Shown: piece by piece, positions 32,801 to 43,604 of the stretch
How positions within the stretch are numbered: the first letter of the stretch is position 1
Layout of the letters: the number at the start of each line of letters is the position of its first letter
Assembly (NCBI RefSeq): GCF_003171515.1
Contig: NC_089391.1
Location: 558,001-622,000 of the forward strand
Source: Pyrenophora tritici-repentis
Taxonomy: Eukaryota > Ascomycota > Dothideomycetes > Pleosporales > Pleosporaceae
Direction of reading: 5' to 3'
Length of the DNA stretch: 64,000 nt
Program-made: the position numbers and the translations under genes
The notes under the pieces: model-generated
Databases searched by the model: none
Told to the model about the DNA's origin: nothing
Seen by the model: only the letters and a program-made list of their open reading frames with translations

Positions 32801-35800
32801 GTAATGTTTAACTACCAAGGCGCATACCAGCAACTTGAGCGCAACGATTCGCTGTTTAAGAATCTGCTAATTCCGGACGGTTGCGAGCCAGCATCCTTGT
32901 TAGAGACGCCGCGGTTCGCTTTAATTGATGTGTCTGTGGTTATCGACAGAGGCTGCATACATGTAGCTGTTATAAGCGACAGTAGAGTAAAGCACCAGCA
33001 GCAGATAGCTAGCTGGATTGAGCAGTACGAGGTGGCTTTGGTGGAAATGGCTGCCATTCTTCAAAAGCGGCATCCAGAATGGACGCTAAGTGACTTACCA
33101 CTAGCCTTCCAGACCTACCAGGATCTGGATCGCTTCCAGAAAGATACGCTTGCAGGGCTTCATATTCAGCCCAGAGAAGTTGAGGACGTCTTTCCATGCT
33201 CACCTATGCAGGAAGGCATCCTTGTTAGTCAGAGCAAGGATTCAGATGCATACTGGGTGTCGCTTGTCTTTGAAGCAGTATCGACTCAGCACAGCCAGGT
33301 CAGCTGCATTCAGCTGCAGCAAGCGTGGAAGGATGTTGTTCGGCGGCACTCGCTCCTACGGACACTGCTCGTCAATAATGTGCCTGGGTGTGCGGGAACC
33401 ATGAATGTGGTGCTGAAAGATCCACAGCCGAGCATCTCGTTCTTCCAAGCAGCAGGCGACACAGTTACTCTTGAAGTGTTCCGCAATCACCGAAGCATGT
33501 CAGGACAGCAGAGCACGTTAGTCCAGCAAGAGAGTGGCCTACAGCATCACATGTCCATCTGCCAGCTTGACAATGGAAAGGTCTACCTCTGCCTAGACAT
33601 TAACCACGCTATCTTTGATGCTCACTCTCGGGGCATCGTCTTACGCGATCTGCAGACGGCATACAGTGCTAAGCTTAATCCAGATAGTGCACTGTTTAAA
33701 GACGTTGTCTCGTATCTAGCCCAGCAGGAAGAGGATACAGCGCGCGCTTACTGGGCGAAATATCTGGACGGGGTTGAGCCATGTGCATTTCCCTCAATAG
33801 CAAACGCCGACGACGGGGATTGTAGGGGTAGAACAGTACACGTTCCTGAAATTGACGTGAGCATCATCCATGCATTCTGTCATACATGGGACGTCACGCC
33901 AGCTACCATCATCCAGACAGCATGGGCTTTGGTGTTAGGCCAATACACCCGATCAATGACCCCGTGCTTTGGCATGCTCTCCTCAGGACGAGACTTTCCG
34001 ATTGCGGAGGTAGACAAGATCTTTGGCCCGCTCATCACTATACTCCCATGCAGGGTTTATCTAGGCAACGAGCAGACTGTGCTAGATGTCCTAAGAGCAG
34101 TGCAGCACGACTACACCAGCAGCTTGCCACATCAGGGCTTCTCGCTCGCTCGCGTACATAGCATGCTTGGGCTTGGAGCAGGCGCTTTATTTAACACAGT
34201 GCTATCGCTCCAGCGGATTGACGACGCAGTGGCAGTTGGCACTACTGGGGTTATTTTCCACATAGAGGAGGGAGCGGATCCTACAGAGGTAAATTGACGG
34301 ACAAGCAGTGGTCTAACTGTCTAGCTAACGCGCTTTCTCTAGTATGATGTTAATATCGGTGTCGCATATAACCGGTTGACGATGGAAATTGAGATGCAAT
34401 ATAAGACCCGTTGCATGAGCGGATCACAAGCAAAGAACGTAGCAGACAGCTTCAGTAAAGCAATCCTTAGCATAGTAGGAAGGCCGCACTCTATGCTGGG
34501 TGGTCTAGGCATCCTAGGAGATGCACAAAAGCGCCAGCTGTGGACATGGAACAGCGATATACCCACAGCTGTGGAGCGGTGCGTGCACGAGCTGTTTGCA
34601 GACCAGGCAAAAGAACAGCCTCAGGCGCCGGCCATCTGTGCGTGGGACGGCGAAATGACATATGGCGAGCTGGACGAGCTATCAAGCCGACTAGCTAGGC
34701 ATCTTGTTAAGGTGGGGTAGAGGTGGAAGACGTTGTTCCTCTCTGCTTTGAGAAGTCAATGTGGACAGTGGTAGCTATGCTCGCTGTGCTCAAGGCTGGC
34801 GGCGCGTTCGCACCCCTTGATCCCGATTACCCAGCCAGCCGGCACGATGAGGTCTTCCGTCAGACTAAGGCCAGGGTAGTGCTAGCCTCAGACCAGCACG
34901 CGACGCTTTGCAACGGTAACAACCGCATTGTCGTGGTGGTTAGTAGGGCCTCTTTAGATGGATTGACAAGCGCAAGCGACAAGACCAACGCGATAGCAAG
35001 GCCAAGTAATATTGCGTACGTCATGTTCACTTCAGGCAGCACAGGAACACCCAAGGGAGTCGTCTTAGAACACAGAGCAATTTCGACAAGCTATCTCACC
35101 CATGGAGAGGCGTTTGGCTTCTCGTCTAGCACTCGAAGCCTTCAGTTTGCCGCTTACACCTTTGACGCGTGTATTACGGAGATTATTACAACTCTCTTAT
35201 TTGGCGCATGTATTTGCATTCCCTCTGAGTTGGATAGACGCAACGACTTATCGAATACTTCAAATGCCTTAGGAGTAAGCTGGGCATTGCTTACGCCAAC
35301 GGTTGCACGAACACTTGACCCAAAAACAGTTTCATCGCTTAGAACCTTAGTGTTTGGGGGTGAGCAGGTAAACAGTATTGACTGGGAAAAGTGGAGTCAT
35401 CTTGAAAATCGGGTTAACGCTTATGGACCTACCGAGTGTAGTGTGATATGTAACTCTTTTTCCGGTCTAGAAGGCTTCTACACAGGTTTAATTGGTAAGG
35501 CGATCGGGTCGGTCAGCTGGGTAGTGGATCCAAACGACCACAACAAGCTTGCCCCGCTCGGGTCGGTTGGCGAGCTGCTCGTCGAAGGGCCGATCCTGGC
35601 GCGTGGATACCTGGGCGACGCAGAGAAGACGGCGGCCGCCTTCATCCAAGACCCGACCTGGCTGTTGGAGGGCTCTGGAGAGCACGTAGGCCGACACGGG
35701 AGGCTGTACAAGACCGGCGACCTAGTACACTACGATGCAGACGGCAACCTGGTGTATGTGGGACGCAAGGACGTGCAGGTCAAGGTGCGCGGGCAGCGGG

Positions 35801-38800
35801 TGGAGTTGGGGGAGATTGAGCATCATGTGCGCGAGTGCATGCCGGAAGTGGAGCGTATGGCAGCAGAAGTAATCATGCCAGGAAACGACAAAGACAAGGC
35901 GACTGTGGCCGTCTTTGTGCAACAGAAAGAGGAAGAGGCTTCCGCTGGAGACGGCTCCTCTGCACGGGTTTTCTTCCCCTCCCAGGTGGACAGCCAGCTC
36001 AGCCAGCGGCTGCCTAGCTACATGGTACCCGGAGTCTACTTTGCGGTCGCGCAGCTTCCCATGACAACGTCGGGCAAGACGGACCGCAAGCGGCTGCGCG
36101 AGATCGGGTCCGCGTTCTCAGCTCAACAGCTGGCAGAGCTACTCACACGAAGCCAGGGACCGAAGCGGCAGCCGTCGACAGAGCAGGAGAGGGCGCTGCA
36201 GAAACTGTGGGCGCGGGTTCTCGACATCGACGCCGACAGCATTGGGCTGGACGACAGTTTCTTCCGCCTAGGCGGCGACTCTATCACAGCTATGCAGGTC
36301 TCTTCGAGCGCTCGTGCGGCTCACATCTCTATCTCGACTCACGATATTCTCCAGCACAAAACCATTGGCCGTTTAGTTCGCCATATATCATTAAAGCCTG
36401 CTCCTTCTCAACTAGTCATCCAGGATCCAGTAAACAGGGGCTTTGGCCTAACGCCAATCCAGGAGCTGTACTTCCGGCTAGAGAGTAGCGGTAGAGCTTG
36501 CTTTGATCAATGCTTTTTACTGGAAGTTAGTAGCTCAGTAAACATGGAATCGTTGCGTATAGCGTTTAAAACCCTTGTTCAACGGCACTCTATCCTACGA
36601 GCTCAATTTAGCCAAAGAACTGGAGGTGGGTGGCAGCAGCACATTTGCGATCGCGCTGACGACTCCTTCACCATCGAGTACGTGCAATCCACGGATCAAG
36701 ATGACTTTTTACGCGCTATGCTTCAGAGTCGGAGCCAGCTAGACATTCAGAAAGGACCAATCTTAGCAGCAGCCTTGTTTGATGAGGACCAGCGCCAATT
36801 ACTATTTATCACCGTTCACCATCTAGTAATTGATCTAGTCTCGTGGCGAGTGCTTCTTGAAGAGCTGGAGGACCTGCTCATTTCGCGGGAGCTTCCTGCT
36901 GCGCCTCCTATTCCCTTTCAGGCCTGGCAGGCTCTCCAAGCTAAACACGCTAACACGCACGGGTGTTCTGGTGGCATAATCCAAGCTGAGATGGATTCTA
37001 AACAGCTAATACTCTCCTACTGGGGCGTACAGCCCGGGACTATCTTACACAGAAGTACAGTATCAAAGGGCTTTGCACTTGATAAGTGTACAACCTCTGC
37101 CATTCTTGGATCCTGCAACAACGCATTCCAAACACGTCCTGTAGAGCTAATTCTTTCTGCTCTAATTCACTCCTTTGCTGCTGCCTTCCCGGACCGAGCC
37201 CTGCCTACTATCTTCAACGAGAGCCACGGTCGCGAGACTTGGGACAGCGGCATTGATCTTTCGCGAACTGTGGGATGGTTTACAAGCATGTTCCCAGTTC
37301 AAGTGCCAAACTATACTAGGCATAATATGCTCAATGTCATCCGCCATACCAAAGACAGCATGCGCCAGTTTAACGACAATGGCAGGTCATACTTTGCTTC
37401 ACAGTTCACAGATAACGATACTGCCAATACATTCGCATCTATGTTCCCAGTAGAGGTAATGTTTAACTACCAAGGCGCATACCAGCAACTTGAGCGCAAC
37501 GATTCGCTGTTTAAGAATCTGCTAATTCCGGACGGTTGCGAGCCAGCATCCTTGTTAGAGACGCCGCGGTTCGCTTTAATTGATGTGTCTGTGGTTATCG
37601 ACAGAGGCTGCATACATGTAGCTGTTATAAGCGACAGTAGAGTAAAGCACCAGCAGCAGATAGCTAGCTGGATTGAGCAGTACGAGGTGGCTTTGGTGGA
37701 AATGGCTGCCATTCTTCAAAAGCGGCATCCAGAATGGACGCTAAGTGACTTACCACTAGCCTTCCAGACCTACCAGGATCTGGATCGCTTCCAGAAAGAT
37801 ACGCTTGCAGGGCTTCATATTCAGCCCAGAGAAGTTGAGGACGTCTTTCCATGCTCACCTATGCAGGAAGGCATCCTTGTTAGTCAGAGCAAGGATTCAG
37901 ATGCATACTGGGTGTCGCTTGTCTTTGAAGCAGTATCGACTCAGCACAGCCAGGTCAGCTGCATTCAGCTGCAGCAAGCGTGGAAGGATGTTGTTCGGCG
38001 GCACTCGCTCCTACGGACACTGCTCGTCAATAATGTGCCTGGGTGTGCGGGAACCATGAATGTGGTGCTGAAAGATCCACAGCCGAGCATCTCGTTCTTC
38101 CAAGCAGCAGGCGACACAGTTACTCTTGAAGTGTTCCGCAATCACCGAAGCATGTCAGGACAGCAGAGCACGTTAGTCCAGCAAGAGAGTGGCCTACAGC
38201 ATCACATGTCCATCTGCCAGCTTGACAATGGAAAGGTCTACCTCTGCCTAGACATTAACCACGCTATCTTTGATGCTCACTCTCGGGGCATCGTCTTACG
38301 CGATCTGCAGACGGCATACAGTGCTAAGCTTAATCCAGATAGTGCACTGTTTAAAGACGTTGTCTCGTATCTAGCCCAGCAGGAAGAGGATACAGCGCGC
38401 GCTTACTGGGCGAAATATCTGGACGGGGTTGAGCCATGTGCATTTCCCTCAATAGCAAACGCCGACGACGGGGATTGTAGGGGTAGAACAGTACACGTTC
38501 CTGAAATTGACGTGAGCATCATCCATGCATTCTGTCATACATGGGACGTCACGCCAGCTACCATCATCCAGACAGCATGGGCTTTGGTGTTAGGCCAATA
38601 CACCCGATCAATGACCCCGTGCTTTGGCATGCTCTCCTCAGGACGAGACTTTCCGATTGCGGAGGTAGACAAGATCTTTGGCCCGCTCATCACTATACTC
38701 CCATGCAGGGTTTATCTAGGCAACGAGCAGACTGTGCTAGATGTCCTAAGAGCAGTGCAGCACGACTACACCAGCAGCTTGCCACATCAGGGCTTCTCGC

Positions 38801-41073
38801 TCGCTCGCGTACATAGCATGCTTGGGCTTGGAGCAGGCGCTTTATTTAACACAATGCTATCGCTCCAGCGGATTGACGACGCAGTGGCAGTTGGCACTAC
38901 TGGGGTTATTTTCCACATAGAGGAGGGAGCGGATCCTACAGAGGTAAATTGACGGACAAGCAGTGGTCTAACTGTCTAGCTAACGCGCTTTCTCTAGTAT
39001 GATGTTAATATCGGTGTCGCATATAACCGGTTGACGATGGAAATTGAGATGCAATATAAGACCCGTTGCATGAGCGGATCACAAGCAAAGAACGTAGCAG
39101 ACAGCTTCAGTAAAGCAATCCTTAGCATAGTAGGAAGGCCGCACTCTATGCTGGGTGGTCTAGGCATCCTAGGAGATGCACAAAAGCGCCAGCTGTGGAC
39201 ATGGAACAGCGATATACCCACAGCTGTGGAGCGGTGCGTGCACGAGCTGTTTGCAGACCAGGCAAAAGAACAGCCTCAGGCGCCGGCCATCTGTGCGTGG
39301 GACGGCGAAATGACATATGGCGAGCTGGACGAGCTATCAAGCCGACTAGCTAGGCATCTTGTTAAGGTGGGGGTAGAGGTGGAAGACGTTGTTCCTCTCT
39401 GCTTTGAGAAGTCAATGTGGACAGTGGTAGCTATGCTCGCTGTGCTCAAGGCTGGCGGCGCGTTCGCACCCCTTGATCCCGATTACCCAGCCAGCCGGCA
39501 CGATGAGGTCTTCCGTCAGACTAAGGCCAGGGTAGTGCTAGCCTCAGACCAGCACGCGACGCTTTGCAACGGTAACAACCGCATTGTCGTGGTGGTTAGT
39601 AGGGCCTCTTTAGATGGATTGACAAGCGCAAGCGACAAGACCAACGCGATAGCAAGGCCAAGTAATATTGCGTACGTCATGTTCACTTCAGGCAGCACAG
39701 GAACACCCAAGGGAGTCGTCTTAGAACACAGAGCAATTTCGACAAGCTGTCTCACCCATGGAGAGGCGTTTGGCTTCTCGTCTAGCACTCGAAGCCTTCA
39801 GTTTGCCGCTTACACCTTTGACGCGTGTATTACGGAGATTATTACAACTCTCTTATTTGGCGCATGTATTTGCATTCCCTCTGAGTTGGATAGACGCAAC
39901 GACTTATCGAATACTTCAAATGCCTTAGGAGTAAGCTGGGCATTGCTTACGCCAACGGTTGCACGAACACTTGACCCAAAAACAGTTTCATCGCTTAGAA
40001 CCTTAGTGCTTGGGGGTGAGCAGGTAAACAGTATTGACTGGGAAAGGTGGAGTCATCTTGAAAAGCAGATCAATACGTATGGTCCTACAGAGTGCAGCGT
40101 TTGGTGCACATCACACTCTAATGCCGCTGGTTTCACGTCAGGAACGATTGGAAGGCTAATTGCTTCTATGGGTTGGGTAGTGGATTCAAACGACCACAAC
40201 AAGCTTGCCCCGCTCGGGTCGGTTGGCGAGCTGCTCGTCGAAGGGCCGATCCTGGCGCGTGGATACCTGGGCGACGCAGAGAAGACGGCGGCCGCCTTCA
40301 TCCAAGACCCGACCTGGCTGTTGGAGGGCTCTGGAGAGCACGTAGGCCGACACGGGAGGCTGTACAAGACCGGCGACCTAGTACACTACGATGCAGACGG
40401 CAACCTGGTGTATGTGGGACGCAAGGACGTGCAGGTCAAGGTGCGCGGGCAGCGGGTGGAGTTGGGGGAGATTGAGCATCATGTGCGCGAGTGCATGCCG
40501 GAAGTGGAGCGTATGGCAGCAGAAGTAATCATGCCAGGAAACGACAAAGACAAGGCGACTGTGGCCGTCTTTGTGCAACAGAAAGAGGAAGAGGCTTCCG
40601 CTGGAGACGGCTCCTCTGCACGGGTTTTCTTCCCCTCCCAGGTGGACAGCCAGCTCAGCCAGCGGCTGCCTAGCTACATGGTACCCGGAGTCTACTTTGC
40701 GGTCGCGCAGCTTCCCATGACAACGTCGGGCAAGACGGACCGCAAGCGGCTGCGCGAGATCGGGTCCGCGTTCTCAGCTCAACAGCTGGCAGAGCTACTC
40801 ACACGAAGCCAGGGACTGAAGCGGCAGCCGTCGACAGAGCAGGAGAGGGCGCTGCAGAAACTGTGGGCGCGGGTGCTCGACATCGACGCCGACAGCATTG
40901 GGCTGGACGACAGTTTCTTTCGCCTAGGCGGCGACTCGATTGCGGCCATGAGGCTGGTGGCCGAGGCGCGTCAGGAGGCCATTCACTGCACTTTCGTCGA
41001 TATCTTTCATAACCCTTCGTTGCGTGCATTAGCACACAGGATCATTCATCCGGTTAATCACAACCACACATAG
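26622..41073 (+). CDS. four-module nonribosomal peptide synthetase (two frameshifts, two introns)
   Basis: Giant cytosolic enzyme of about 4,800 residues assembling a short peptide. Order: A1-T1-C1-A2-T2-E1-C2-A3-T3-E2-C3-A4-T4. Start: MTDSSSLREI at 26622, directly before the A domain. Introns 34289-34342 and 38944-38997 (GTAAAT...CTAG) keep frame. All A domains have FTSGSTG, YGPTE, YKTGDL and GKTDRK; all T domains have LGGDSI. E domains after T2 and T3 predict D-residues at positions 2 and 3. One G is missing near 31156 (A2) and near 34716 (A3), so the sequence as given cannot make a full protein; assembly error or real mutation. It ends 30 or so residues after T4 with no release domain. Product unknown. 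Confidence 0.93.
29871..34520 (+). other. NRPS module 2 and following condensation domain: A2-T2-E1-C2
   Basis: A2 about 29875-31440 with the one-base loss near 31156, T2 LGGDSI at 31613, E1 about 31780-33110 (HHLVIDLVSW), C2 about 33160-34510. Pocket residues: D V T, V299 G301 A322 V330 I331 K517. In C2 the catalytic motif reads NHAIFDA instead of HHxxxDG; the second His and the Asp remain. An intron (34289-34342) lies near the end of C2. Confidence 0.86.
30691..39990 (+). repeat. tandem duplication inside the NRPS (unit about 4655 bp)
   Basis: Sequence from the middle of A2 to the middle of A3 is repeated from the middle of A3 to the middle of A4 with a constant offset of 4654-4655 bases, including the intron. 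Only isolated differences were seen, for example G/A at about 34199/38854 (Val/Met) and Tyr versus Cys in ISTSxLTHG. Very recent duplication or ongoing gene conversion. Confidence 0.93.
34521..39175 (+). other. NRPS module 3 and following condensation domain: hybrid A3-T3-E2-C3
   Basis: A3 about 34540-36100. Up to about 35290 it equals A4 (SRASLDGL..., FDACITEI, VSWALL) and from 35353 it equals A2 (VFGGEQ, VNAYGPTECSVICNS). The pocket is therefore mixed: D A T with V299 G301 A322 V330 I331 K517. T3, E2 and C3 repeat T2, E1 and C2 almost base for base. A one-base loss near 34716 (GGGG versus GGGGG) breaks the frame at its start. Confidence 0.88.
39176..41073 (+). other. NRPS module 4: A4-T4 (C-terminus)
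   Basis: A4 about 39190-40760, indistinguishable from A1 in its pocket (D A T, V G, T322, V330 W331, K517). T4 LGGDSI near 40926. The last 25 or so residues (CTFVDIFHNPSLRALAHR) differ from T1 and end in NHNHT then TAG. No terminal condensation, thioesterase or reductase domain follows within 1 kb. Confidence 0.87.
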
Positions 41074-41306
41074 TCACTATCCTCTGTCAATTATACATTC
41101 AGTAGTTCCCAGGGCATTTACGCGCATGGAAACTAAATTTAATCAGTACAATAATGCAGCTTGGATGAAACGTACAACAGTTTCTGAGATAAAAATTCAA
41201 GGTAATTTTGTTCACTGTTTGCGCTGCGACATTGGGACAGATACTCAACATGTGAACGACATGATCATTTATAATAGTGCTATTAAGAACAACCATACCA
41301 CCAAAC

Positions 41307-41376
41307 TGTCAGACCATCAACTATATATACCTTCATGCTATTGTAGCAAGAAGGTCGGCCTTTTTGTTATCTGACA
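41307..41376. mobile_element. 70-bp LTR-like element (copy 2)
   Basis: TGTCAGACCATC...TATCTGACA, flanked by CAAAC (41302-41306, 41377-41381). Same length and the same CTATATATACC box as copy 1 at 18379. Here the termini form a clean inverted repeat (TGTCAGA/TCTGACA). Confidence 0.88.
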
Positions 41377-41756
41377 CAAACATTATTACATGTTGACTTC
41401 TAATCAAAGTATTAACTCGCTTACACATGCTCAGAACGTGAAATAGCGCCAAAAGTATCAAGTACATTACTGTAAGTGCTCGAAAGGTAGTTAATGCGCG
41501 CAGCTATTTACTAATAGTACCTTGCCCTTTCTTCCTAGCCTAAATGCGCTTCAATATCTTCTGGTTTTCGACCCAAACCGTCTACGGGTTGGACTTTTTG
41601 ACTTTTTCTTTTGTGCATCCCATTTGCCTGCATCAACATGTCGCTCTGATAGCTATTCGATGACTTTGCTAATATCGATATGAACTCGATCGGAACTCCA
41701 GTGGGATTATTTGTCGCTTCTGAGAGGCCTCCATCCCATAATTGAGTTGGTGTGAC

Positions 41757-42071
41757 TTATTTGCTTTCTTTGCTCATTTTCTGTATTACATCCTTCAGCA
41801 CCAGGCTTGATAGGTGCTCAGAGACACCATTCGCGATGATTAATATCCCTTCTTCATTCTCCACTATTATGCTGTTGTCGGCCCCTCTTCCAAAGGTTTG
41901 ATTTCCCCACCTGAACGACTGTCGGTCATTGGGTAGCTCTAATGTTTTTCTTGCCTTTTTCTTTCTCTCAACACAATTCGAAACGGTCTCCAATTGCACC
42001 TGAACTCCATTCACCTGTTGTCCAAAATCCAAACTAAATTTATCGTACCTACCTATCTTTCTTGTTCCCAT
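41757..42071 (-). CDS. small hypothetical protein (104 aa), uncertain
   Basis: ATG-started ORF (MGTRKIGRYD) with 104 codons, no recognised domain, signal peptide or membrane segment. It reads FRWGNQTFGRGAD and ends KMSKESK. It could be part of a longer spliced gene or a transposon remnant. Confidence 0.3.
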   Translation of the reverse strand: MGTRKIGRYDKFSLDFGQQVNGVQVQLETVSNCVERKKKARKTLELPNDRQSFRWGNQTFGRGADNSIIVENEEGILIIANGVSEHLSSLVLKDVIQKMSKESK

Positions 42072-42493
42072 GTTGCACTGATTCTCTCGGGGATAGTGGG
42101 TGCTGCAAGAATTGAAGGATTGAACTGAGGTGGTATTGTGTATGTATGTATGTATTGTTTAACGTCCTATGAAAGCCTCCCAGGGGGCATGAAAGACGGG
42201 TAGCGCCCTGTATGGTACTCAGGTGCTCCTATTCTTTGGGTGTTGGCAGTGTGTGCAGTCTGGTAGGGTAATTTCCGCCAGTTGAAAAGACTCTATCTAG
42301 GTTCCGGGCTGTGGGGCTGTGGATGTGTTGAGCAATAAAGCAGAGCTCTTGTTCTAGGGCTAGTAGGCCTAGGGCGTTAGCGTTGAAGCTGGGGGAGGAG
42401 GTGTAGAGGTGGTAAATGAGCGAGGGACTGATGACATAGACATAAGCGGCTAAAGGCCGCCTAGTACTGTGTTTTGTAATGCCGAAACTAAAA

Positions 42494-43402
42494 TTATCGC
42501 CGGCAGATTGTTGTGAAGTACTTGGTGAGCTCCAAAAGTGACTCGAAGTGTTCAGGCTCAGTGAGTAGAGCCTTAAGGTACCTGACGGCCTCTTTCATAT
42601 TGCTTGGGGGGCTGGATGGTCGGAGCGGCCATCTGCTAAAAGAGCGTCTTGTCTTTCTGCAGAAGAGCATGTGCTCAGGTGTTTTGAGTCGCCCGCAAGA
42701 ACAATTCAATTCTGCTGTGTCGTGTCTGAATTTGATGTGGTACCATGCAAAGTCCCCATGTCGTGACCGGATGGCCAGCAGATGCGCGAGAACAGGGCGC
42801 GGAAGCGTCAGTTCGATTGGTGTCTTTGTGGTTTGGTAGGGTAGTTCCCATTGCCGGTACCAGGCCGACATTTGGGTCCGAGTTTAGTCCCACCAGCGCT
42901 GCCTGGCAGCGTTGAGCAAGGACTTAGCGATTGAACGCACCCCAGATGCTGTCGGTTCCGCGGCCATGCCGTAAGGCTGGCTGGGTGCTTTTGCTTCGGC
43001 ATCGGCAAGGCGGTCTGCTGCCTCATTCCCAATAATCCCGGTGTGGCCTGGCGACCAGCGTACTTGTATGTTAAAGACTGCCATTGCTGCCTGGCACTCA
43101 AGGAATGCCCATTGCGACGATGTGGGGGCGTTGCCCCGTATACCCCAGATAACTGACGTTGAGTCAATACACATCCATAGCCTGCGGTGGCCATGGGGGG
43201 CTAGTCTGATGGCGTGCTGGAGACCTCTCCAAGCACCCACTGCTTCGGCATCGAATACATGGGATTGGGGATTAAGCGATCCCCTCCCTATGGCAATCTG
43301 AGTCTGGGCCTGGTATATCGCGTAGCCGTAGGTGACGAAGCGTTCGCCGTCAGTGCGCTGTTCTGATCCATCAGAGAAGATGGTGACGTCCTGGTTAGTA
43401 AG
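42494..43402 (-). pseudogene. LINE B RNase H and C-terminal zinc knuckle
   Basis: RNase H motifs: FSDGSEQ, FDAEAVGAW, CIDSTSVIW, SPGHTGIIGNEAADRL. After WWD there is a TAA, then QMSAWYRQW and the C-x-C...H...C knuckle. The corresponding plus-strand LINE at 24900 has WWKDKSS at the stop position. Confidence 0.85.
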
Positions 43403-43407
43403 GGTGT

Positions 43408-43599
43408 TGTTGGAAGGTCTATAGCACTAGTGCTGAAAGGAAATAACGATAACTAGGAATGCATTCTGTTCGGTGATGGTGATTGATTGTCTACGAACAT
43501 AGCTGCTACGAAGGTATACCTAAGCTCTGCGCAAGGTGGGCCGAAGTCGGGCCGAAGTGTCCAGCAGCCGACGTCTCTACCGATACTCACGATCCGACA
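43408..43599. repeat. 192-bp solo LTR (copia A family) in LINE B
   Basis: TGTTGG...CCGACA flanked by GGTGT (43403-43407, 43600-43604). Nearly identical to the copia A 5' LTR at 4220-4411. Confidence 0.95.
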
Positions 43600-43604
43600 G
43601 GTGT

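Larger units (their letters stand above)
41074..42121. other. NRPS downstream region, mostly without recognisable genes
   Basis: AT-rich. It holds the 70-bp element at 41307-41376 and one small ORF at 41757-42071 on the minus strand. No release enzyme, transporter or regulator was seen. Confidence 0.5.

Noticed and set aside
34289..34342. stop codon at 34297 as the end of a separate NRPS gene
   Set aside because: A 54-bp GT...AG intron removes the stop and the next exon continues the condensation domain in frame; the same occurs at 38944-38997.
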